Part shown: positions 1 through 6,185 of the stretch, piece by piece
Layout: every line of letters begins with the position of its first letter
How positions within the stretch are numbered: the first letter of the stretch is position 1
DNA from: Alphaproteobacteria bacterium
GTDB taxonomy: Bacteria > Pseudomonadota > Alphaproteobacteria > Micavibrionales > Micavibrionaceae
Direction: 5' to 3'
Assembly (NCBI GenBank): GCA_030639165.1
Contig: DAOWDF010000326.1
Coordinates: forward strand, 1-6,772
DNA: 6,772 nt
The notes under the pieces: model-generated
Told to the model about the DNA's origin: nothing
What the model saw: only the letters and a program-made list of their open reading frames with translations
The model's database searches: none
Program-made: the position numbers and the translations under genes

Positions 1-1
1 G

Positions 2-982
2 GCTCCGGGGCCGGGGGCGCGTTTATCTAATGATACTTTTCGCTTTATGGATCCCGTAAGTAATAGAATGCTGGGCTTGCGCTCTGATCTTACTGCGCAA
101 ATATCGCGCATTGCATCTTCACGATTTAGCAAGGATGAGCGCCCATTGCGACTTGCTTATGCTAATGATGTATTGCGCAGGCGCGGATCGCAAATGCGCA
201 CGGAGCGTCAATTTGTGCAGGTGGGGTGTGAGCTTATTGGCTATTCAGATTGTATTGAAAGTGATGTAGAGATCTGTGTTTTATCTGTCTTGGGGCTTAA
301 ATCTCTAGGGGTTGAGGATATTACTCTGGATTTGACTTTGCCAAGATTTGTCTCTTATCTATTGCAAAATGTTGATGATGCCGAGGCTGGAAGCATTAGA
401 AAATATGTAGCACAGCGCGATTTTGATGCGTTGATGTTATTAAACTCATCTAGTGCAAATCTTATTGCTCAGGCCATGGTCGCATCGGGTAATGCAGAAG
501 ATGCTATAGCGAAACTTGAAAAAATTAAGCTTGATAAGAGTTTATGCGGGGATATTAAGTATTTGAGTCTTGTTTGCGCAGGAGTAAAAAAGGCTCTGTC
601 AGAGATGAAAATTAATGATGTAGCTTTAAGTATTGATATTTTAGAGCAGGAAGGCTTTGAATATCATAATGCATTTGGTTTTACATTATTTGCATCAGGT
701 TTGAGCGCAGAGCTTGGGCGTGGTGGCACTTATAATGTGCGTTTTGGGGATGATGGTGGTGATGAAGTTGCACGGGGATTCACTATTTATATGGATGCGT
801 TAGCGGGGATGATTGAGCGGGTGGCTGAAAGTGATAAAGTATTTGTTAGTGCTACGGAATCATGGGATGTTATATCCGGCCTGCAAAGTGAGGGCTGGGT
901 TGTTGTGCGCGGTCGGGGTGATGGTGTTGCTCCCGCGGAATGCACACACATATATAAGAATAATGAAATTACTAAATTATAA
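2..982 (+). CDS. hisZ: ATP phosphoribosyltransferase regulatory subunit HisZ, 5' end missing
   Basis: The reading frame is open from the first full codon of the window to a TAA stop, giving 326 residues without a true start. HisZ proteins are usually about 380-390 residues, so roughly 60 are missing. HisZ is a histidyl-tRNA synthetase-like paralogue without aminoacylation activity. It joins the short form of HisG to make the histidine-sensitive ATP phosphoribosyltransferase, the first step of histidine synthesis, in the cytoplasm. The class II synthetase-like core is visible: FRFMDPVSNRMLGLRSDLTA (motif 2 region), then RPLRLAYANDVLRRRG and RQFVQVGCELIG, and near the C terminus the glycine-rich ELGRGGTYNVRFG strand. 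The first ATG in the window (47) lies inside the conserved FMDPVS motif and is not the start. purA begins 21 nt downstream, so the two are probably one operon. The hisZ-purA order is, to my recollection, common in alphaproteobacteria. Confidence 0.93.
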   Translation, partial: APGPGARLSNDTFRFMDPVSNRMLGLRSDLTAQISRIASSRFSKDERPLRLAYANDVLRRRGSQMRTERQFVQVGCELIGYSDCIESDVEICVLSVLGLKSLGVEDITLDLTLPRFVSYLLQNVDDAEAGSIRKYVAQRDFDALMLLNSSSANLIAQAMVASGNAEDAIAKLEKIKLDKSLCGDIKYLSLVCAGVKKALSEMKINDVALSIDILEQEGFEYHNAFGFTLFASGLSAELGRGGTYNVRFGDDGGDEVARGFTIYMDALAGMIERVAESDKVFVSATESWDVISGLQSEGWVVVRGRGDGVAPAECTHIYKNNEITKL

Positions 983-1003
983 GATTAAAAAGCGAGAAAA
1001 ATC

Positions 1004-2296
1004 ATGGGTAATGTCGTAGTTGTAGGTTCACAATGGGGTGATGAAGGTAAGGGGAAAATCGTTGATTGGCTCTCTAGTCGTGCGGATGTGGTTGTTCGTT
1101 TTCAGGGAGGTCATAATGCAGGGCATACTCTGGTTATTGATGGCAAGGTGTATAAACTGAATTTGCTGCCTTCTGGCATCGTGCGTAAAAATAAAATTTC
1201 TATGATTGGTAATGGCGTTGTTATTTGTCCGTGGGCGCTGACCAAGGAGATTATTAAGATTAAAGAGCAGGGCGTTAAAGTTGCCCCTGATAATTTTGTG
1301 ATTGCAGAGAATGCAACTCTTATACTTCCTGTGCATCAGGCATTGGATCAGGCTCTTGAGGGTATTCGTGGTGACGATAAGATCGGTACAACTAAGCGCG
1401 GCATTGGCCCTGCTTATGAGGATAAGGTTGCTAGGCGCGGGGTTCGGGTTTGTGACCTTCGTCATCCCGAGATATTAAAAGATAAAATAAGCAAGATGAT
1501 GTATCATCATAATATCTTGTTAAAAGGTATGGGTGCGGATACTTTAAGCGCGAATGATATCTTTGATAAATTAATGGAGATAGCTCCCGATATTTTGCAG
1601 TATACTGGAATTGTTTGGCGTGAGCTTGATAAAGCTCGTCAAGATGGCAAGAAGATACTCTTTGAGGGTGCGCAGGGGACTATGCTTGATGTTGATCATG
1701 GTACATATCCGTTTGTAACATCTTCTAACATAGTTGCAGCGCAGGCCGCTACTGGTTCTGGTGTTGGTGTGGATGCGATTAAGTATGTGCTTGGGATTAC
1801 GAAGGCTTATACTACGCGCGTTGGTGCTGGGCCGTTTCCTACTGAGCAGGATAATGAAATCGGACAGTTCTTGGGTGAAAAAGGCCACGAATTTGGTACT
1901 AATACAGGGCGCAAGCGCCGTTGCGGGTGGTTTGATGCGGTTATGGTGCGTCAAGCGGTTAAGGTTAATGGCATTAATGGTATTTCCCTGACTAAGCTTG
2001 ATGTTCTTGACGGTATGAAAGAGCTGAAGATTTGTGTTGGTTATAAATTGAATGGTAAGGAAATTGATTATTATCCTGCTTCTCAAGTTGAACAAGCTGA
2101 TGTAGAGCCGATATACGAGACCATGGAAGGATGGAGCGAGACCACCTATGGAGCGAGGAGCTGGGGTGAACTTCCTGCTGCGGCAGTGAAATATGTCCGT
2201 CATATTGAAGAGTTGATCGGCGCGCCTGTATCGATGCTCTCTACCTCTCCTGAGCGTGATGACACAATTCTAATGCAAGACCCTTTTGTTGATTAA
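1004..2296 (+). CDS. purA: adenylosuccinate synthetase PurA
   Basis: PurA joins IMP and aspartate with GTP hydrolysis to give adenylosuccinate, the first committed step from IMP to AMP, in the cytoplasm. The 430 residues match the normal bacterial length. The N terminus has the glycine loop GSQWGDEGKGK (8-18) with catalytic Asp13, and GGHNAGHT (35-42) with catalytic His41, both at the E. coli numbering. The IMP loop GTTKRGIGPAYEDK starts at residue 128. FEGAQGTMLDVDHGTYPF, the TTRVGAGPFPTE switch segment, TNTGRKRRCGWFDAV and the guanine-contact region SLTKLDVLDG follow in the expected order. The ATG at 1004 gives the canonical N terminus. The ribosome site ahead of it is weak (a GCGAG stretch at 992-996), which fits reading from the upstream hisZ transcript. 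All key residues are present, so an active enzyme is expected. Confidence 0.98.
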   Translation: MGNVVVVGSQWGDEGKGKIVDWLSSRADVVVRFQGGHNAGHTLVIDGKVYKLNLLPSGIVRKNKISMIGNGVVICPWALTKEIIKIKEQGVKVAPDNFVIAENATLILPVHQALDQALEGIRGDDKIGTTKRGIGPAYEDKVARRGVRVCDLRHPEILKDKISKMMYHHNILLKGMGADTLSANDIFDKLMEIAPDILQYTGIVWRELDKARQDGKKILFEGAQGTMLDVDHGTYPFVTSSNIVAAQAATGSGVGVDAIKYVLGITKAYTTRVGAGPFPTEQDNEIGQFLGEKGHEFGTNTGRKRRCGWFDAVMVRQAVKVNGINGISLTKLDVLDGMKELKICVGYKLNGKEIDYYPASQVEQADVEPIYETMEGWSETTYGARSWGELPAAAVKYVRHIEELIGAPVSMLSTSPERDDTILMQDPFVD

Positions 2297-2315
2297 GTTA
2301 GGGAAGGGTGTTTTT
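2280..2315 (+). terminator. weak candidate terminator overlapping the purA stop
   Basis: ACCCTT (2280-2285) can pair with AAGGGT (2304-2309), and a run of five T (2311-2315) follows after one G. The stem is only 6 bp and the loop is 18 nt and contains the purA stop codon, so this would be an inefficient terminator at best. It is placed where the hisZ-purA transcript should end, before the next promoter. Confidence 0.3.
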
Positions 2316-2350
2316 GACAATGCTCTTGCGTTTTACGTAATTGCTATGAT
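2314..2350 (+). promoter_or_regulatory. candidate promoter for the ankyrin-like gene
   Basis: TATGAT at 2345-2350 is preceded by TG plus one base (2342-2344), forming an extended -10 box that can work without a good -35. A perfect TTGACA lies at 2314-2319, but the 25-bp gap to TATGAT is too long for an ordinary sigma-70 promoter, so it may be a coincidence or serve a different, weaker -10 such as GTAATT at 2337-2342. Transcription would start near 2357, leaving a leader of about 40 nt before the ATG at 2396. Confidence 0.4.
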
Positions 2351-2395
2351 GTAAGCTCTTTTAAATAATGTGAAAATAAAAAGGGATTGAACGTT

Positions 2396-2773
2396 ATGGT
2401 TAAGCAAGCATTTGAAAATAAAGATGTAGATTGGGATAATAAATTACTTAATATTGTGTCTGATAACCCATGTCATAACCATGATAAATGGGCGGTTGCA
2501 GAGGCTATTGAAAATGGAGCAAACCCCAATGGAACAGATGCTCGAGGCGTAAGTGTTTTATTTTATGCGGTGCATAATGAATATCATGGGGCGGCTAAAG
2601 CTCTGGTTCATGGTGGGGCGGATACTAGTTCTTTGACTACAAAGCAAAAATTTCGTTACCTTGCGACTTCTTTTTTCGGCTCTAACAGTGGTGCTCCTGT
2701 GCAAGAAGGTAATCAATATACATCAGAGGTCGTTGATACTATCGGTGCTTCAAGGGAAATTGAGCCAGTATAA
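2396..2773 (+). CDS. small ankyrin-repeat-like protein
   Basis: This encodes a 125-residue soluble protein with no signal peptide or membrane segment. Residues about 33-79 carry ankyrin-type features: AVAEAIENGANPNGTDARG, then SVLFYAVHNEYHGAAKALV and HGGADTSS, which resemble the end of one repeat (GANPN), one full repeat and the start of the next (GGAD). About 30 residues before and 45 after show no recognisable domain. Ankyrin repeats bind other proteins; the partner here is unknown and no enzymatic role can be claimed. I chose the ATG at 2396 because AAGGG (2381-2385) sits 10 nt upstream; the in-frame TTG at 2387 would overlap that ribosome site. It is separated from the kinase-like gene by 84 bp that contain their own promoter, so it may be an independent unit, although no terminator is visible between them. 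Confidence 0.75.
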   Translation: MVKQAFENKDVDWDNKLLNIVSDNPCHNHDKWAVAEAIENGANPNGTDARGVSVLFYAVHNEYHGAAKALVHGGADTSSLTTKQKFRYLATSFFGSNSGAPVQEGNQYTSEVVDTIGASREIEPV

Positions 2774-2793
2774 ATAGTATACAATATTCGTAT

Positions 2794-2822
2794 TTTACTT
2801 TTACTATTATAAGTTTTATAAT
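2794..2822 (+). promoter_or_regulatory. sigma-70-type promoter of the kinase-like gene
   Basis: A perfect TATAAT (2817-2822) lies exactly 17 bp after TTTACT (2794-2799), which matches TTGACA at four of six positions. The surrounding DNA is very AT-rich, with TTTTAC repeated in tandem at 2793-2804. Transcription would start around 2829, giving a leader of only about 29 nt before the ATG at 2858. This is the best-formed promoter in the window. The left arm of the inverted repeat at 2820-2856 overlaps the -10 box. Confidence 0.6.
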
Positions 2823-2856
2823 CACCGTTTATGTAACAGGAAGTTACTCGGTGATT
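2820..2856 (+). promoter_or_regulatory. inverted repeat between promoter and start codon: operator or RBS hairpin
   Basis: AATCACCG (2820-2827) is the exact reverse complement of CGGTGATT (2849-2856), which ends one base before the ATG at 2858. Inside it GTAAC (2833-2837) pairs with GTTAC (2843-2847), leaving the loop AGGAA (2838-2842). The possible ribosome-binding sequences, AGGAAG in and next to the loop and GGTGAT in the right arm, both lie within the structure. In RNA made from an upstream promoter the full stem could hide the ribosome site. If transcription starts near 2829 the left arm is not transcribed, and the 8-bp repeat would act instead as DNA, as an operator straddling the -10 box and start point, while the small inner stem remains in the leader. 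Confidence 0.5.
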
Positions 2857-2857
2857 C

Positions 2858-4891
2858 ATGTCTAACCCAAAAGTAAATAAAAATATCGGTTCCGCACATG
2901 TGAGTTTTGGTAGTGATATATCTATCAATACTAGCAAAAGGTTGCCTAAATATGATAATGGCAATTCGCTCGCGTATCGAGCTTATGATACAAAAAACAC
3001 AAAGTTTATAGCTATTGTTTCTGGGGTTGAAGATTTGCCCAGGTGGGACGCTGTCGATAATTATAATTCTTTGGCAGACACATCATTTATGCACTTGATC
3101 CGTTCTGGAGCTGTGCGCTGGCCACTAGATGGCAATCAAAAATTTGTTTTCATATATTCAGATAATATGGGCAAGGCTTTATTGGGGCAAGAAGAGATTC
3201 ATGATGTTGGTTGGCGTCACCCTGATATTATAGAATTATTTATACATCCAATGGCGCGAATGTTTAAGGAGATGGATTCTAAAAACTTTAACCATGGTTC
3301 AGTTCGTTTATCCAATATATATCTTTCTGTGTCAGGTAAGGGTGATCCTATTGTTTTGGGGGATGCCTTATCTGTTTACCCTGGGAGTACGCAGTCATCA
3401 GTGTACTTTTCTCCATCTAAGGCTTTAGCTGATCCTTTTGGTCGTGGTGGTGGGGCTCTTGCGGATGATATTTATGCATTTGGGGTTTGTCTTGTGCTGT
3501 TTCTTCGCAAAACTGGTCACATTACAGAACTTAGTGAAGAAGAGTTAATTAATAAAAAAATTGAGATAGGGAGTTATGCAGCTTTAATTGGTAGTGGGCG
3601 TTTTCAGGTGTCTTTCTTGGAGCTGTTAAAGGGAATTCTCCACGATGATGCTAATTTGCGCTGGGGGGTGGATGAAATATTTTCTTGGCTTGATGGAACG
3701 CGACTTGCTCCAGGGCCTTTGATTAAAAAGAAAAAGGCAACTCGCCCTATAACTTTTATGGGTAAGAAGTATCTATATGCAGAGTATTTGGCTATGGATA
3801 TACATAAAAGCCCTAGTGAAGCGGCTGATATGTTTGAGAATGGTGTTCTTGGGCTGTGGATTGTTAAGTCGATAGATGAGTCTGGATTAACCGAACGCTA
3901 TGAAAAGGTGTTGGATCGTAATGGTGGTCTAGGTGCGCCTGTAAGTGATAAAGATTTGCTGGTGTCTCAGCTTGGTTTAGTTTTAAATACTATGTTACCA
4001 GTTAGGTATAAGGATAAGAGTTTTACTTATGACGGATTAGGGGCGATGTTGGCTCGGGGTATAATAAGTGAGGATAATCTATCTTATTATAGTGATGTGC
4101 TGAATCTAGGGTTGCTTGATCAAGCGTCTACTGGATTTGACCTGCCGCAAAGTGAAGTTGTAGATAATTTAAAGCTATATGATGCATGTCGAGCTTCTAT
4201 TAAGAGAAGTAAGGGCGGTTATGGGATAGAAAGATGTGCTTATTTATTGTGTGGTAGTGCGCCATGCTTAAGCCCTAAGTTAAAAGGTTACTTTGTGAGT
4301 GGGTATAGATCCTGTTTGGTGTCTTTTGAGAATATTTGTAAGAAAGGTAATCAGATATCTTTATTTATGGATAAGCATTTAATTGCATTCTTTTCGGTTC
4401 ATGACCTTAATTTAATAGACAATATTTTATATGATTTAAATTCAACTAATAAGAACCAGCAGATATTAGGTAATTTACGCTTTGCTGCGGCTATGCAGAA
4501 GAAGTCTGAGGTTTCATCGGTGCCGCTGCTTGCAGGCATTTTTCTAGATTCTTTATCCGATGTTTATAAGGTGTATAGGAATAGTGATACTCGTAAAAAA
4601 ATTAAGGATGGGGTTCGCGTGGCTGCTGAGGCGGGTGATCTAGTCGGTATGGTTGACTTGATTGGTGATGAGGCTTTGCTGTCAGTGGATGATAAGTGTT
4701 TCAAGGCCGCGTCTTTTGAGTATAAAATATTACATAATGAATATACCAGATATAATAAAAGGCTGGCTAATAAAAAAATATATGGTGTTGTTGAGGGGCG
4801 TAATGTTGCTGCGGTAGTTTCGTGGATTGGGGCTATAGCTATAACAATGATTATTACAGTCTCTTTTCTTTCTGAAAGGATATCTTTTTAA
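2858..4891 (+). CDS. membrane-anchored protein-kinase-like protein, probable pseudokinase
   Basis: The 677-residue product has a degenerate Ser/Thr-kinase fold in about residues 30-280, a largely helical region of unknown function (about 300-640), and one C-terminal membrane helix (650-671) with six residues after it, so the bulk is probably cytoplasmic. Kinase landmarks: HGSVRLSNIYL (146-156) corresponds to the catalytic loop HGDIKPENIL but has Ser148 in place of the catalytic Asp, while Asn153 is kept; LGDA (167-170) replaces DFG with Asp169 kept; DDIYAFGVCLVLFL (203-216) is subdomain IX; LLKGILHDDANLRWG (256-270) matches the end of the fold. The beta-3 VAIK lysine is absent (IAIV, 51-54) and the glycine loop is poor. 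Loss of both the Lys and the Asp argues against ordinary phosphotransfer. The segments GRGGGALADDIYAFG and GYGIERCAYLLCGSAPCLSP resemble, from memory, a family of uncharacterised kinase-like proteins in Rhodospirillales. The start is fixed by an in-frame TGA at 2852. A two-helix membrane protein follows 12 nt downstream and is probably a partner. Confidence 0.8.
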   Translation: MSNPKVNKNIGSAHVSFGSDISINTSKRLPKYDNGNSLAYRAYDTKNTKFIAIVSGVEDLPRWDAVDNYNSLADTSFMHLIRSGAVRWPLDGNQKFVFIYSDNMGKALLGQEEIHDVGWRHPDIIELFIHPMARMFKEMDSKNFNHGSVRLSNIYLSVSGKGDPIVLGDALSVYPGSTQSSVYFSPSKALADPFGRGGGALADDIYAFGVCLVLFLRKTGHITELSEEELINKKIEIGSYAALIGSGRFQVSFLELLKGILHDDANLRWGVDEIFSWLDGTRLAPGPLIKKKKATRPITFMGKKYLYAEYLAMDIHKSPSEAADMFENGVLGLWIVKSIDESGLTERYEKVLDRNGGLGAPVSDKDLLVSQLGLVLNTMLPVRYKDKSFTYDGLGAMLARGIISEDNLSYYSDVLNLGLLDQASTGFDLPQSEVVDNLKLYDACRASIKRSKGGYGIERCAYLLCGSAPCLSPKLKGYFVSGYRSCLVSFENICKKGNQISLFMDKHLIAFFSVHDLNLIDNILYDLNSTNKNQQILGNLRFAAAMQKKSEVSSVPLLAGIFLDSLSDVYKVYRNSDTRKKIKDGVRVAAEAGDLVGMVDLIGDEALLSVDDKCFKAASFEYKILHNEYTRYNKRLANKKIYGVVEGRNVAAVVSWIGAIAITMIITVSFLSERISF

Positions 4892-4903
4892 GGTTGGTGT
4901 ATT

Positions 4904-5440
4904 ATGGCAGGAAAAAAGAAAAAGAAAAATAAAGATAAGGGTGGTGCGGCTGGCTCTGCTGGAGGTGGTAAAGTTAAGCGTAAAGGGATAGGCCTGAAGG
5001 GGAGGTTCTTTTTAGCTGTTATTGTTGTGGCTGGGTTAATATTCTTGCCTACATCTATGTTGCTACTTGTTGGTATGTTGCCGTCACTTGTTTCTGTTTT
5101 ATTTAGTTCTAAGGGCGTCGGAGCCAAATCGTCCACTGTTGCGGCTATGAATTTGGCAGGGTGCGCTCCATTTGTTTTAGATTTATGGTCATCTGGAAAT
5201 GATTTTGAGGCTAGTGTTGATATTCTCTTTAGCAGTCAAACTATCATGGTGATGTATCTGGCTGCGGCTTTTGGGTATATGATTGACTGGGTTGTTACGG
5301 GGTTAGTCTCTTCTTTTTTATATCAGAAAGGGATATTGCGAATGAAGGATATAAGGAAGAGGCAGAAATTTATTATAAAGAGGTGGGGTGCTGGTGTTGC
5401 TGGTGATGTTGACACTGGATGGACTAAGAAAGGTAAGTAG
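4904..5440 (+). CDS. conserved two-helix membrane protein with Lys-rich N terminus, function unknown
   Basis: This encodes a 178-residue protein. Residues 1-34 are strongly basic and glycine-rich (MAGKKKKKNKDKGG, then GKVKRKGIGLKGR), a disordered cytoplasmic tail by appearance. A long hydrophobic stretch at about 35-67 contains LPTSMLLLVGMLPSLVSVLF and may be one long helix or a re-entrant hairpin broken at Pro49 and Pro60. A middle segment has AAMNLAGCAPFVLDLW (80-95). A second membrane helix spans about 113-140, followed by a basic tail (KDIRKRQKFIIKR). The LPT...GMLP and NLAG..P...LW patterns recall, from memory, an uncharacterised small membrane protein family of alphaproteobacteria. I assign no function. 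The ATG at 4904 is preceded by AAGG (4890-4893), which overlaps the stop of the kinase-like gene, so the two genes are very likely co-transcribed and translated close together. Both are membrane proteins, which fits a complex. Confidence 0.8.
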   Translation: MAGKKKKKNKDKGGAAGSAGGGKVKRKGIGLKGRFFLAVIVVAGLIFLPTSMLLLVGMLPSLVSVLFSSKGVGAKSSTVAAMNLAGCAPFVLDLWSSGNDFEASVDILFSSQTIMVMYLAAAFGYMIDWVVTGLVSSFLYQKGILRMKDIRKRQKFIIKRWGAGVAGDVDTGWTKKGK

Positions 5441-5704
5441 CTGAAAAAGCTTGACTGTCTTTTCATATTACTTTAGTGTCTGTGTAGGTGGATGGGAATT
5501 GGGGAGTATTTGTATAAAATTTTATAAAAATAATCAAAAAATTATAACTGTTAATTATTTGATTTTATTGAGTTTTATTAAGTTTTCCTTAAGTAAATAT
5601 ACGCTATGATTAACTTATCGGTTCAAGGAACTTCATTGGTTATTCTGGGGTGTGGGTCTACCGTAAACATAAAATATAAAACAAATCTTATAAAGGAGAT
5701 AAAC
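5441..5704 (+). promoter_or_regulatory. AT-rich control region and leader of the pilin gene
   Basis: This 264-bp stretch has no credible gene. The middle (5510-5600) is extremely AT-rich and includes a perfect 14-bp palindrome, TATAAAATTTTATA (5513-5526), and the 33-bp near-palindrome at 5532-5564. A possible -10 box, TATGAT (5605-5610), has no convincing -35 (TTTTCC at 5583-5588 with a 16-bp gap). Starting there, the leader would be about 88 nt and would end in a strong ribosome site, AAGGAG (5693-5698), six bases before the pilin ATG. A-rich tracts of this kind can bend DNA or serve as UP elements, which would suit a highly expressed pilin. No strong terminator is visible for the upstream membrane-protein gene. 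Confidence 0.5.
5532..5564. repeat. 33-bp AT-rich near-palindrome upstream of the pilin
   Basis: The arms 5532-5544 (AATCAAAAAATTA) and 5552-5564 (TAATTATTTGATT) are reverse complements at 12 of 13 positions, with the 7-base spacer TAACTGT. The right arm ends 40 bp before the putative -10 box of the pilin promoter. The size and symmetry fit a binding site for a dimeric regulator. As RNA it would be a weak AU stem without a clean U-run after it, so a terminator role is less likely. Confidence 0.5.
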
Positions 5705-5893
5705 ATGTTAAACAAATTATGCGCATTTAGAGAAGTGTATCTAAAAAGAGAAGATGGCGCGACTGCTATCGAATATGGTCTGATCGCAGCTGGTATTGCT
5801 GTTGTTATCATTGCTGCTGTTAAGTTGGTTGGTACTAATCTTACTGGTACATTCGATGAAGTTGCAACTGAAATTGGTGCTCCTGGAGTGTAA
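5705..5893 (+). CDS. flp: Flp/Fap-type type IVb pilin
   Basis: This encodes a 62-residue prepilin, the major subunit of Flp/Tad pili used for surface adhesion. The leader is MLNKLCAFREVYLKREDG (18 residues, basic). The processing site follows the Flp rule G|xxxxEY: cleavage after Gly18 would free a mature 44-residue pilin starting ATAIEYGLIA, with Glu23 and Tyr24 at mature positions 5 and 6. A single hydrophobic helix (about 25-45) follows and then a short acidic C-terminal part typical of the family. The start at 5705 is chosen for the strong AAGGAG six bases upstream; longer in-frame extensions have no ribosome site and would put extra residues before a normal leader. The likely processing enzyme, CpaA, is the next gene. 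The gene has its own control region and a strong terminator, as expected for a subunit needed in large excess over the machinery. Confidence 0.95.
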   Translation: MLNKLCAFREVYLKREDGATAIEYGLIAAGIAVVIIAAVKLVGTNLTGTFDEVATEIGAPGV

Positions 5894-5931
5894 TAGTAGA
5901 GTTTTCTACACTATTCTACGTTATAAAAATC

Positions 5932-5961
5932 AAGTCCGCCGATTGTTTGGCGGGCTTTTTT
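5932..5961 (+). terminator. Rho-independent terminator of flp
   Basis: AAGTCCGCC (5932-5940) pairs with GGCGGGCTT (5949-5957) in a 9-bp, mostly GC stem with one G-U pair. The loop is 8 nt (GATTGTTT), and a run of six T ends at 5961. It lies 39 nt after the flp stop and separates the pilin transcript from cpaA, although some read-through may feed cpaA. Confidence 0.88.
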
Positions 5962-5993
5962 GTGGCCTATTAGTAATAACTCAAACCCCCTAG

Positions 5994-6104
5994 GTCATCC
6001 CCGCGACAAAGCGTAGTTTTGTTGAAACTGCGGGGATCTGTTATGTGGCAAGCACAAGCTTGCCTCTTTGTTTTGCCAGACACCCGTACAAAGGCGGGTG
6101 TGAC
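5994..6104. repeat. cluster of three hairpins, likely dispersed intergenic repeat
   Basis: Three inverted repeats follow one another. First, ATCCCCGC (5997-6004) pairs with GCGGGGAT (6030-6037), with ACAAA (6006-6010) and TTTGT (6018-6022) nested inside. Second, GGCAAGC (6047-6053) and GCTTGCC (6058-6064) pair across a 4-nt loop. Third, ACACCCG (6080-6086) pairs with CGGGTGT (6095-6101). The block is richer in GC than the DNA around it. The flanks GTCATCCCCGCG and GGCGGGTGTGAC resemble the type of palindromic intergenic repeats that are scattered through many alphaproteobacterial genomes. It contains no gene. No transposase or target duplication is visible, so if mobile it would be non-autonomous. 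Confidence 0.6.
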
Positions 6105-6185
6105 TTAATCTGTGGTATTCTTAATTCAATCGACGTTATGTTGATATTTTGAGTTTATGGATCGATTTCTTTAGGGTTTTGATGT

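Noticed and set aside
1..21. Very GC-rich first bases as a possible foreign or vector remnant
   Set aside because: They are in frame with hisZ and encode a plausible APGPGAR segment leading into the conserved FRFMDPVS motif.
813..1019. Plus-strand frame overlapping the end of hisZ and the start of purA
   Set aside because: It overlaps two certain genes in another frame and has no family features.
1028..1465. Long open frame on the minus strand inside purA
   Set aside because: It lies fully opposite the unmistakable purA, has no recognisable domain or ribosome site, and arises from the purA codon pattern. The same applies to the minus-strand frame at 1571-2203.
2396..4891. Toxin-antitoxin or phage-defence module (small ankyrin protein plus kinase-like protein)
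   Set aside because: Spacing and separate promoters do not match a typical toxin-antitoxin pair, the kinase lacks catalytic residues, and no integrase, phage or nuclease gene is nearby.
5606..5704. Longer N terminus for the pilin using an upstream in-frame ATG
   Set aside because: That ATG lies within the presumed -10 box and lacks a ribosome site. The ATG at 5705 has a strong one and gives a normal Flp leader length.
5796..5993. Plus-strand frame overlapping flp and its terminator
   Set aside because: It is a leucine-rich out-of-frame reading of the pilin and runs through a clear terminator hairpin.
5994..6104. CRISPR-like array
   Set aside because: The three hairpins differ in sequence and spacing; there is no repeated unit with regular spacers and no cas gene.
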